Origin: Treponema sp. UBA3649
Lineage (GTDB): Bacteria; Spirochaetota; Spirochaetia; Treponematales; Treponemataceae
NCBI GenBank assembly: GCA_002373325.1
Contig: DFKI01000062.1
Span: forward strand, 1-36,860
Direction: 5' to 3'
DNA length: 36,860 bases
Each line of letters begins with the position of its first letter. The first letter of the stretch is position 1. A program made the translations under genes and the position numbers. The notes under the pieces are model-generated. The model had not been told where the DNA came from. It made no database searches and saw nothing but the letters and a program-made list of their open reading frames with translations. This document shows, piece after piece, positions 16,440 through 23,500 of the stretch.

Positions 16440-17357
16440 TCACTTGCCCCTCTTCTTTCCCCCCTGCTCCTCCACAGCCTTGTCCACGCCGATCATCTGG
16501 TCGATTATGATGCTCACCTCGTTTATGAGAATGCCCGTCTCCCGCTCTATGTCGTTCGTGATGTCATCCTGCAGACGGTGGATTGTTCCGGTAAGCTGAG
16601 TGTTGAAAGGCACGTCCACTGTGATTATGAGCCTGTATCCCCTGGAATTCGTCTTTATGGTGAGTTTTTTCACCCTTACCTGCGGCATGTGCTCGTCCAC
16701 GCAATGAAGAACCATCTGTGTGAGGGCAGCCTCCGAAATCTCAAGTCTTCCTTTTTTGCTGAACTCGGGCTCCACCACCGATTTTTCCGAAAACACCGAG
16801 CTTTTTCCGTCCGCTCTCTCAGATTTTCCCTTCCTTCTTCGCTTTGAAAGAATCTCCCGGATTCCCTGGGCAAAAATCTGCGGATAGCTTCTCTTCACTT
16901 CGATTGCCGGAACCGGAATGACGTGCTTTCCCTCAATCATCCGGCTTTGGTTCGCTGCCTTGATTTCCTCCTCGGTCGCTATGTCGGTAATCTTGATGAT
17001 TTTTCCGGGCGGAGGAAGCTGGAGACGGTCGGCTATCTTCTTGACCATCTTCTCGCTGGTCCCGATTATGAGGATTTTCTTGATTTTGTTCACCTTCAGG
17101 GCCTTGGCAACCTCATCCCTGTACTCCTTGTCGTCAAAAAGAGCGATGCGGACAGCTCCCATGTAGGTCTTCTCATGCTTGGCCGTTCTACCCGCGATGA
17201 TTTTGTCGTTCTGAATCAGAAGTCCGTCGTCAATTATAGCGGGAATGCCGTTCTGCCTTGCTATGAGTTTAGCCCTAAAGCTCTTTCCTGTTCCGCTGGC
17301 CCCGACAAGGGCGTATACCGTAATTCCACGGTGAAAAATTCGTGTAAATATGCTCAT
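16440..17357 (-). CDS. P-loop NTPase fused to an Asp23/Gls24-like (DUF322) domain
   Basis: The 305-residue protein begins with a nucleotide-binding domain: Walker A GASGTGKS at 19-26 and a following KKILIIGTSEK strand. A basic linker follows at about 175-205. The C-terminal 90 residues (LEISEAALTQMVLHC to SIIIDQM) resemble the Asp23/DUF322 envelope-stress domain, with its typical VPFNTQL and ERETGI segments. The role is unknown; membrane-surface or cell-wall stress functions are described for the second domain in other bacteria. The ATG at 17357 has AAGGA close upstream and lies 6 nt after the pseudouridine synthase stop, suggesting one operon. I assign both domains from memory of their motifs. 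Confidence 0.75.
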   Translation of the reverse strand: MSIFTRIFHRGITVYALVGASGTGKSFRAKLIARQNGIPAIIDDGLLIQNDKIIAGRTAKHEKTYMGAVRIALFDDKEYRDEVAKALKVNKIKKILIIGTSEKMVKKIADRLQLPPPGKIIKITDIATEEEIKAANQSRMIEGKHVIPVPAIEVKRSYPQIFAQGIREILSKRRRKGKSERADGKSSVFSEKSVVEPEFSKKGRLEISEAALTQMVLHCVDEHMPQVRVKKLTIKTNSRGYRLIITVDVPFNTQLTGTIHRLQDDITNDIERETGILINEVSIIIDQMIGVDKAVEEQGGKKRGK

Positions 17358-17363
17358 TTCCTT

Positions 17364-18332
17364 CTATTCAATTATAAGTTGTCCGTCCCATTTTATCAAG
17401 TCCAAAATGATTTTTTTTTGAAATCCTTCGGGAATGTCGCACCTGAGCTCACACGGAAGCCCCAGGGGATTGTCCTTTGGAAAAATCAGTCTGGCCGCAT
17501 GAAGAAAAAAAGTCCCCTCGTCATTCATCCTGCCGCCGTAAGCAGTGTCCCCGTCAAGAGGATGCCCGTGAAAAGAGCTCTGGCACCTAATCTGATGTTT
17601 TCTGCCCGTCTTGATGTCATACTGCACAAGGGAAAGATTCCTCCCAAGCGAAAGAGGCCGCGCAAGTGTGATTGCCTCCATCCCGTCATCCGACACACGG
17701 ACCGTATGAAACGACGAAAGCGATTTATCCTCAATCTGTGAAATCCGGTCGCACCAAAGCTCGTCCTTTTCCAATCTGCCGTCCGCAAGCCCCACGTAGC
17801 TTTTTTTTATCAGGTGATTTTTCATGGCATCAGAAAACCATCTCGCGCCAAGGGAACTTTTTGAGAAAGCAAGAAGACCTGTCGTGAGTCTGTCCAGTCT
17901 GTGCAAGGGTCCCGGAACAAAGGATATGGAGCCGGATGATTTTATGAATCCAGGGACAATTTCCGAAAGTGATTTTTCCGACTGATTTGAAGGCTGCACG
18001 TTGACGTTCCACGGCTTGTTGATTACAAGAATGTGCTCGTTCTCAAAGATTTTCTCAAACGGAAAAACAGAGTCCTCATCCGGATGAGACTTATCAGGAG
18101 AGGAGTCATTCACGCAGGGACTTTCGCCAAGAAGGAAGGATGCCACGGAAATCACGTCACCGGCATGGAGTCTGACCTCACCCGATGCTCTGGAGCCGTT
18201 CAGCTTGACAAGTCTTTTACGCATAAGTTTCTGCAAATCAGAATGAGTCCTTCCGGGGATCAGTCTCAGAAGCACCCTGTCGAGTCTGCGGGAATCGTCG
18301 TCCTTTCCTGCCGTAAAATCGGTAAAATCCAT
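17364..18332 (-). CDS. RluA-family 23S rRNA/tRNA pseudouridine synthase
   Basis: The 322-residue enzyme has an N-terminal S4 RNA-binding domain (about 15-70, including RRLDRVLLRLIPGRTHSDLQ) and the RluA catalytic domain. The catalytic motif HRLDRLTTG is at 144-152 with Asp147. KSYVGLADG (178-186) and a GRKHQIRCQ segment further on are also typical. It converts specific uridines to pseudouridine in structured RNA; the target (RluC, RluD or other) cannot be told from sequence alone. The gene starts 18 nt after pcnB and precedes the P-loop/Asp23-like gene by 6 nt. The ribosome binding site before ATG 18332 is weak. Confidence 0.93.
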   Translation of the reverse strand: MDFTDFTAGKDDDSRRLDRVLLRLIPGRTHSDLQKLMRKRLVKLNGSRASGEVRLHAGDVISVASFLLGESPCVNDSSPDKSHPDEDSVFPFEKIFENEHILVINKPWNVNVQPSNQSEKSLSEIVPGFIKSSGSISFVPGPLHRLDRLTTGLLAFSKSSLGARWFSDAMKNHLIKKSYVGLADGRLEKDELWCDRISQIEDKSLSSFHTVRVSDDGMEAITLARPLSLGRNLSLVQYDIKTGRKHQIRCQSSFHGHPLDGDTAYGGRMNDEGTFFLHAARLIFPKDNPLGLPCELRCDIPEGFQKKIILDLIKWDGQLIIE

Positions 18333-18350
18333 CTGTCTCGGCTTCCGGAA

Positions 18351-19454
18351 TCATTCCTCGGGCGGAAGGTACATGCGGACTTTCTTTTTCGGAATCTTCA
18401 CGTTCACACCATGCTCGGTCAGGATTTTCCTTACCGCATACTCAAGCTCAGTCCTTTGCGGATTCATCGGAAGGATGAAATTCCTGCACCTTGCCCATGT
18501 AATCTTGTAGATGTCGGCAGATGAGCTTCCGTCGGCAATCTCCCGGCTCCAGTCAGTCAAATCCGAGACAAAATCACGCAGGATAAAGCAGAGTTTCTCA
18601 CCAAGCCTTCCGTCGGGATTTTTTGCGATGTACTCGTCAAGTTCCGAAAGACTCTTCATGTATGATTTCGCGAACCGTCGGTTCTCCATCATCAGGTTTG
18701 TGGCGGCAGGCTGCAGATAGACGTACAAATCAGTCTCAAGAGCCCCGGAAACAATGTCATAGGAATGTCCGCTGTTCACAATCTTCAAAAGCTCCTCGGT
18801 AAGCCTTGAAGGTGAGACGGGAGAAAGCAGGTCTGATGATTTCCTGATTTTTTTCTTCAGGACGGGCGGAAGACGGCATCCGGTTGTGGCTCCATATTTC
18901 ACGGCCCTGAGCATACGGACGGGATCCTCCACAAAAATGCGGTCCAAAGGAATTACGGGGCGGACAACACCTTTTTTTATGTCCTTAACGCCGTTCACAT
19001 AATCAATCACCTGTTCCTTGAGCGGGTCGTAATAGAGCGCGTTGAGCGAAAAATCCCTTCTCTGCACGTCCTCATCCATTGAGCCGAACGCATTTCCCAC
19101 GGAACCGTCCACGATGGAGCGGAATGTACTGACCTCAAAAATCTTCTGTCCGAAAATGACATGAACCAGACGGAACCTCTTTCCTATAATCCTTGAGTTT
19201 CTGAAAAGCTTTTTGATTCTGCTCGGCGTGGCATCGGTAACAATGTCAAAATCCTTGGGTTTCTTTCCCACCATGAGATCACGGACGGCACCACCGACAA
19301 TGTAAGCGGCAAAACCGGTCTCACGAAGACGACGGATGACATACACGGCATCAGGGTCGATGGCATCCAGAGAGATTTTATGTTCTTCCTTTGTGTAAAT
19401 GACAGCCTTTTTAACGGGCCTCCCCTTGCTGTCAGTCGAATATCGTATAAGCAC
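18351..19454 (-). CDS. pcnB: Poly(A) polymerase / CCA-adding-type nucleotidyltransferase
   Basis: The 367-residue class II nucleotidyltransferase resembles PcnB. HKISLDAIDPDAVYVIRRL leads into GGAVRDLMVGKKPKDFD (54-70), whose Asp68 and Asp70 bind the catalytic metals. Further on are FRLVHVIFG, RRDFSLNALYYD and the EDPVRMLRAVKYGA segment. PcnB adds 3' A-tails that promote RNA decay; CCA addition is the alternative for this family. The start is GTG 19454: the HKIS region is conserved and the next possible start (GTG near codon 37) would remove it. No ribosome binding site is visible, which fits the promoter 3 nt upstream. Confidence 0.92.
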   Translation of the reverse strand: MLIRYSTDSKGRPVKKAVIYTKEEHKISLDAIDPDAVYVIRRLRETGFAAYIVGGAVRDLMVGKKPKDFDIVTDATPSRIKKLFRNSRIIGKRFRLVHVIFGQKIFEVSTFRSIVDGSVGNAFGSMDEDVQRRDFSLNALYYDPLKEQVIDYVNGVKDIKKGVVRPVIPLDRIFVEDPVRMLRAVKYGATTGCRLPPVLKKKIRKSSDLLSPVSPSRLTEELLKIVNSGHSYDIVSGALETDLYVYLQPAATNLMMENRRFAKSYMKSLSELDEYIAKNPDGRLGEKLCFILRDFVSDLTDWSREIADGSSSADIYKITWARCRNFILPMNPQRTELEYAVRKILTEHGVNVKIPKKKVRMYLPPEE

Positions 19455-19463
19455 AGTATGCCT

Positions 19464-19492
19464 ATTTTAATGTTCGAGGGGCTAAAGGTCAA
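19464..19492 (-). promoter_or_regulatory. Sigma70-type promoter of pcnB
   Basis: On the minus strand TTGACC (19492-19487), a 17-nt spacer and TAAAAT (19469-19464) predict initiation at about 19457, 3 nt before the GTG start codon. The -35 box overlaps one half (19481-19487) of an inverted repeat that could serve as an operator. Confidence 0.65.
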
Positions 19493-19561
19493 GACATATA
19501 GTGAAAAAATTTGCCTCTTGTACGGAAGCTTCGGAATCATGTTTCAGAGGTCGGCTTTAGC
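19481..19561. repeat. Nested inverted repeats between pcnB and the 48-residue gene
   Basis: GCTAAAG (19481-19487) is mirrored by CTTTAGC (19555-19561). Inside, CCTCT (19514-19518) is mirrored by AGAGG (19546-19550), with the 8-bp palindrome GAAGCTTC (19525-19532) near the centre. The symmetry could fold as an RNA or bind a regulator. It lies in the 214-nt divergent gap 19455-19668, which otherwise shows only the pcnB promoter. Confidence 0.5.
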
Positions 19562-19668
19562 TAAAAAAATTTGAGTTTTTGGAGTTTACTTAAGATTCGG
19601 ATGCAAAATGTCGATACAGTTTTTAAGGAAAGCAAGTCTTTTCAGGAAACATCATTAGAGGGGATTAT

Positions 19669-19815
19669 ATGAGCCAGACACTGACAAATCCGGCTGACAG
19701 CGGAAAGAAAAAAGTCTCAGCGGTCACTCTGTTCATAAAAGCAGCAGTGGCGATTGCAGCCGTAGCGGTCATCTTGGTTCTGACAGTTCAGTTGTCCGAA
19801 TCCATGATGATGTAA
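19669..19815 (+). CDS. Small single-pass membrane protein (48 residues)
   Basis: ATG 19669 opens a 48-codon frame ending TAA 19813-19815, with GAGGGG about 7 nt upstream. The protein has a polar, Lys-rich N-terminus (MSQTLTNPADSGKKK), one hydrophobic helix at about 17-42 rich in Ala and Val, and an unusual MMM end. A rho-independent terminator follows 11 nt after the stop, so the unit looks like a complete single-gene transcript on the strand opposite to its neighbours. I do not recognise a family. It is a small membrane protein of unknown function; the good ribosome binding site plus terminator argue that it is real. Confidence 0.65.
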   Translation: MSQTLTNPADSGKKKVSAVTLFIKAAVAIAAVAVILVLTVQLSESMMM

Positions 19816-19825
19816 AACAAAACGG

Positions 19826-19872
19826 GCCGTACAGTATGGAAGATAAAAACCAACATACCGTGCGGCTTTTTT
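19826..19872 (+). terminator. Rho-independent terminator, probably bidirectional
   Basis: A 13-bp stem (19826-19838 with 19854-19866, one G-T wobble and one mismatch) and a 15-nt loop are followed by six T residues at 19867-19872. On the minus strand the stem runs into TTTTGTTTT, so it can also end lepA transcripts, whose stop is at 19889. Confidence 0.85.
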
Positions 19873-19888
19873 ATTCGGCGACAAAAAA

Positions 19889-21694
19889 TCAGTTGTCTTC
19901 CTTTTCCTTAAGAACGGCAAGGAACGCGCTCTGGGGAAGCTCCACGTTTCCGGCCATGAGCATACGCTTTTTACCAGCCTTCTGTTTTTCAAGCAGCTTT
20001 CTTTTTCGGGTCACGTCACCGCCATAGCACTTCGCAAGAACGTCCTTACGCACAGGATTCACAGTCTCACGCACGATAATCTGACTTCCGATCGCACCCT
20101 GAATGGCCACCTTGAACTGCTGACGCGCAATCTCACCCTTAAGACGCTCGCAAACCACCTTGGCCCTTTCCACGGCAGAGGGTCTGTAGCAGAGTTGAGC
20201 CAAAGCATCCACCGGCTTTCCGTTAATCAGAATGTCAATCTTGATTAAATCCGTGGGTCGGTAATCGGTAAGCTCATAGTCGAAGCTCGCGTATCCACGG
20301 CTGAAAGATTTTAGCTTGTCGTAAAAATCAAAGAGCACTTCGGCAAGAGGCATGTCGTAGGTCAGCTCCACACGCTTTTCGTCAAGATACTGCATGTTTT
20401 TCTGAGTGCCACGTTTCATGCGGCAAAGTTCCATGATGCTTCCAAGAAATTCCGACGGAGTGATGATTGTCGCATTGATATAAGGCTCCTGTGATGACTC
20501 AATCTTGCCCTCAGGAAAATCGGCGGGATTGTCCACCAGAATCTCATCGTGGCCAGGAGTCTTTACTTTATAACGGACGCTCGGTGCCGTAAAAATAATC
20601 ACCTGGTCGAAGTCCCTTTCCAAACGCTCCTGAATGATTTCAAGATGCAAAAGACCCAAAAATCCGCAGCGAAATCCGTTACCCAGAGCGAGCGAGTTGT
20701 CCTTTTCATAAACAAGGGACGCGTCGTTGAGCTTGAGCTTTTCCATGCTGTCCCGGAGCTCCTCGTAGTCGTTTGAGTCGATGGGATAGATTGAAGAGAA
20801 AACGACGGGCTTCACTTCCTTGAATCCTGGAAGAGGCTCATCGGCAGGCTTGGCGACCGCAGTGATTGTGTCTCCCACGCTCACGTCAGAAACCGTCTTG
20901 ATTCCCGCGATGATGTAACCGACATCCCCGGCCTCAAGCACACCCGTGTCCTCGTATTTGATTTTGAAGATTCCAGCCTGCTCCACCTTGTATTCCGCGC
21001 CGCTGCTCATAAGACGAATCTGCTCGCCCGCCTTTATGCGACCGTCCACCACGCGGATGTGAACAATGACACCCCGGTACTCATCGTAGTGGCAGTCAAA
21101 AATCAGAGCCTTCAAAGGTGCCTCGGAATCTCCCTGTGGCGGAGGAAATTTCGTAACGATTGCCTCCATCAAATCATCTATTCCCTGCCCGGTCTTTGCG
21201 GAAACCAGCTGTGCGTCGGAACTGTCAAGCCCAAGGTCATGGTCAATCTGATGCTTTACGCTCTCAACGTCGGCGCTTGCCAAATCAATCTTGTTGATTA
21301 CGGGAACTATGGTCAAATCATGCTCCAAGGCCATGTACATATTGCTCACGGTCTGGCTCTCAACACCCTGGGTCGCGTCAATCAGCAAAAGGGCTCCCTC
21401 ACAGGATGCGATGGCACGGCTCACCTCGTAACTGAAATCCACGTGGCCGGGAGTGTCAACGAAATTCAACTCGTAATCGTGTCCGTCCTTCGCGTGGTAT
21501 GGAATGGTGACGGCCTGACTCTTGATTGTGATTCCCCTCTCGCGCTCAATGTCCATGTTGTCCAGAATCTGATTCATCATCTGGCGGTCCTCAATGATTT
21601 TCGCTTTCTGAATGAGACGGTCTGCCAGAGTCGATTTTCCGTGATCGATGTGGGCGGTAATGCAAAAATTCCGCTTGTATTTTAAATCTACCAT
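19889..21694 (-). CDS. lepA: Elongation factor 4 (LepA), ribosome back-translocase GTPase
   Basis: The 601-residue translation GTPase has the full G-domain set: AHIDHGKST (14-22), RGIT switch I (53-56), DTPGH (80-84) and NKID (134-137). Downstream are the EF-G-like domains and the LepA-specific C-terminal domain (for example CYGGDVTRKRKLLEKQKAGKKRM), which reaches into the ribosome. Length and motifs are normal for the family. ATG 21694 has no ribosome binding site; a promoter inside the 3' end of the upstream protease gene puts position +1 on the A of this ATG. It therefore seems to be transcribed on its own and ended by the hairpin at 19826-19872. Confidence 0.97.
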   Translation of the reverse strand: MVDLKYKRNFCITAHIDHGKSTLADRLIQKAKIIEDRQMMNQILDNMDIERERGITIKSQAVTIPYHAKDGHDYELNFVDTPGHVDFSYEVSRAIASCEGALLLIDATQGVESQTVSNMYMALEHDLTIVPVINKIDLASADVESVKHQIDHDLGLDSSDAQLVSAKTGQGIDDLMEAIVTKFPPPQGDSEAPLKALIFDCHYDEYRGVIVHIRVVDGRIKAGEQIRLMSSGAEYKVEQAGIFKIKYEDTGVLEAGDVGYIIAGIKTVSDVSVGDTITAVAKPADEPLPGFKEVKPVVFSSIYPIDSNDYEELRDSMEKLKLNDASLVYEKDNSLALGNGFRCGFLGLLHLEIIQERLERDFDQVIIFTAPSVRYKVKTPGHDEILVDNPADFPEGKIESSQEPYINATIITPSEFLGSIMELCRMKRGTQKNMQYLDEKRVELTYDMPLAEVLFDFYDKLKSFSRGYASFDYELTDYRPTDLIKIDILINGKPVDALAQLCYRPSAVERAKVVCERLKGEIARQQFKVAIQGAIGSQIIVRETVNPVRKDVLAKCYGGDVTRKRKLLEKQKAGKKRMLMAGNVELPQSAFLAVLKEKEDN

Positions 21695-21700
21695 AAAATC

Positions 21701-21729
21701 AGTATATCAGAAATAAAACTCGCTGTCCA
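21701..21729 (-). promoter_or_regulatory. Sigma70-type promoter of lepA
   Basis: On the minus strand TGGACA (21729-21724), a 17-nt spacer and TATACT (21706-21701) predict position +1 at 21694, exactly the A of the lepA start codon. The -35 box and most of the spacer lie within the last codons of the protease gene. Confidence 0.7.
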
Positions 21730-23404
21730 GTGGAGCACCAAGGGCCATTCCCACGTCAAGGAATCCGTTGCGCCTTTTTTTTGCGTAGATTTGAACGACA
21801 AGGACAGTATTTTCCTGCTGCAAATCCGTCGTCATAATCTGCACGGGATCGCCCTCACTGAATCCTGCCTCATCAGCCGCAGAACCCCTCACGATTTTTT
21901 TTATGCCGTAGAGTTTTTTGTTCGATGTGGAAGTGTGCACGAGCTCCATTCCGATAATCGGAAGAAGGGACGAAGAAATCAGGTCGTGCGTGTAGATTTC
22001 ATATCCCGGTGATTTGGGACGCTTTTCCATGTAAAGAACGTGCTCGGATTTTTTTCCGTCTGTGTCCACAGCACCAATTTTCACGATTGTATCAGGCTGG
22101 GTCTGAAGCATAAAAAGATGAAGGTCGTCAAGCCCCTTGATTTCATTTCCATTCCACGAGACGATTTTCTTTCCTGCAAGAAGTCCCGCCCTGTACGCGC
22201 TTCCACCGGGCATGGAATAAATTACCTCCACTCCGTCGCTTTTTGTACCGGATCCCACGGGCTTGCTCGTCTTTCCGTATGCCTGCACCCAGGGATGAGC
22301 GCACTTTCCTCCGTTAAAAAGATAGGGAAGCTCCGCCTTTAAATATTCCACGGGGATTGCAAAATTGAGTCCCTGAAAATTCGCCACTCCTGCAAAAACT
22401 ATGGCCTGTACGAATCCCTTTTCGTCAATCAGAGGTCCACCGGAATTTCCTGCGTTCACGGCGGCGTCAATCTGGAAGACATTTCCCATGGCAAGAAGAT
22501 TGCGGTCCAATGCAGAGACGATTCCACGCGTCAGAGTCCTGTCAAGTCCAAGTGGAGATCCGATTGCATAAACAGAATCACCGATGGAAAGATCCTTGCT
22601 TGAGCCCAGGGGGAACACGTATGGAGCGTCCACCTCGGTTTTCAAAAGTGCGAGATCCATCAAATCATCATAGCCCACGACCTTCGCAGGAATCTTCGTG
22701 TCGGGGTCCTCGGCAAGACGGATATAAAGCTTTGCGAATCCTTTGTAGCTCGGATCCACGCAGGATGAGATTACATGGTGGTTCGTGATTATGTATCCGT
22801 TTTTGGAGATAAAAAATCCGCTTCCGAGTACGGAATCTGCATAGCCCACTCCGCCCTCCACTTTCACTCCCTTGTCCACGAAAACTGTGACGGTTCCTTT
22901 TATCATGTCGGAAAGCTTTGTCACACCTCCCGTGTCCCCGGCAAGAGTCGGCATGGAAGCATTGATAGAATCATTGATGGAATCATTGATTTTCTGATCC
23001 AACGCACCCTCACCAAAACTCAAGTCCCTAAAATCATCGCAGCCTGCGGCAACAAGGGAATGGTAGACCCGGCGGGCATCCACATATTTTTTTCCGTCCC
23101 AAAACTCTATGCACTTGGCCTGTGCCTTTTGAAAACATTCATCGAGCAAGTCCGAAACAGATTCGAAATCACCTGCGTTGTCGGAAAGAATTTTCGCTCG
23201 CCACAAAGCCTTTACCGGATTCTCCTCAGCAATTTTTTTTATGGCGGAAATCTCATCGCGAACGACTTCCGCATCCGTATAATTTATGTCACTGAAAAGC
23301 TCTGTCCTGTTCTTTGTGCTGCTGCATGAGATTACAAGGGATAAAAATAAAATCGCAAAGACTATGACCTGAATCCTCAAGCCAAGGGTAAATATTTTTT
23401 TCAT
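21707..23404 (-). CDS. HtrA/DegP-like serine protease, predicted lipoprotein with two PDZ-like domains
   Basis: The 565-residue protein begins with a signal sequence ending LVISC (lipidated Cys27). An alpha-helical region (about 45-130) precedes the trypsin-like domain. The catalytic triad is complete: His210 in ITNHHV, Asp250 in LMDLALLK and Ser321 in GNSGGP. Two PDZ-like modules follow, at about 375-460 (with SMPGGSAYRAGLLAGKKI) and about 475-565 (IVRGSAADEAGFSEGD). It should act in the periplasm, anchored to a membrane, in protein quality control or regulated proteolysis. ATG 23404 has AGGA 11-12 nt upstream and follows a terminator hairpin, so it is probably transcribed separately from the TPR gene. 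A short 12-nt repeat lies within it. Confidence 0.92.
   Translation of the reverse strand: MKKIFTLGLRIQVIVFAILFLSLVISCSSTKNRTELFSDINYTDAEVVRDEISAIKKIAEENPVKALWRAKILSDNAGDFESVSDLLDECFQKAQAKCIEFWDGKKYVDARRVYHSLVAAGCDDFRDLSFGEGALDQKINDSINDSINASMPTLAGDTGGVTKLSDMIKGTVTVFVDKGVKVEGGVGYADSVLGSGFFISKNGYIITNHHVISSCVDPSYKGFAKLYIRLAEDPDTKIPAKVVGYDDLMDLALLKTEVDAPYVFPLGSSKDLSIGDSVYAIGSPLGLDRTLTRGIVSALDRNLLAMGNVFQIDAAVNAGNSGGPLIDEKGFVQAIVFAGVANFQGLNFAIPVEYLKAELPYLFNGGKCAHPWVQAYGKTSKPVGSGTKSDGVEVIYSMPGGSAYRAGLLAGKKIVSWNGNEIKGLDDLHLFMLQTQPDTIVKIGAVDTDGKKSEHVLYMEKRPKSPGYEIYTHDLISSSLLPIIGMELVHTSTSNKKLYGIKKIVRGSAADEAGFSEGDPVQIMTTDLQQENTVLVVQIYAKKRRNGFLDVGMALGAPLDSEFYF
22961..22990 (-). repeat. 2.5-copy 12-nt tandem repeat in the protease gene
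   Basis: Units at 22961-22972 and 22973-22984 differ at one base, and a half unit follows at 22985-22990. They encode NDSINDSIN in the linker before the protease domain. Units of 12 nt keep the frame, so copy changes would only lengthen or shorten the linker. Confidence 0.8.
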
Positions 23405-23426
23405 AAGATTTCACATCCTGCAAGAT

Positions 23427-23479
23427 AAAAAATCATCCTGCCTCAAAGTTTCCATATACACAAACCTCCGAAGCAGGAT
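23427..23479 (-). terminator. Rho-independent terminator after the TPR/calcium-loop gene
   Basis: On the minus strand a 10-bp stem (23479-23470 with 23444-23435, one G-T wobble) encloses a loop that itself holds a short GTTT/AAAC pairing. Six T residues follow at 23432-23427. It sits 22 nt past the stop of the upstream gene and before the protease start. Confidence 0.7.
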
Positions 23480-23500
23480 TCGGTTACAGCTTACAGGAAC

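Noticed and set aside
21059..21685. Plus-strand open frame of 208 codons over lepA
   Set aside because: lepA is certain on the minus strand; the antisense translation has no recognisable features.
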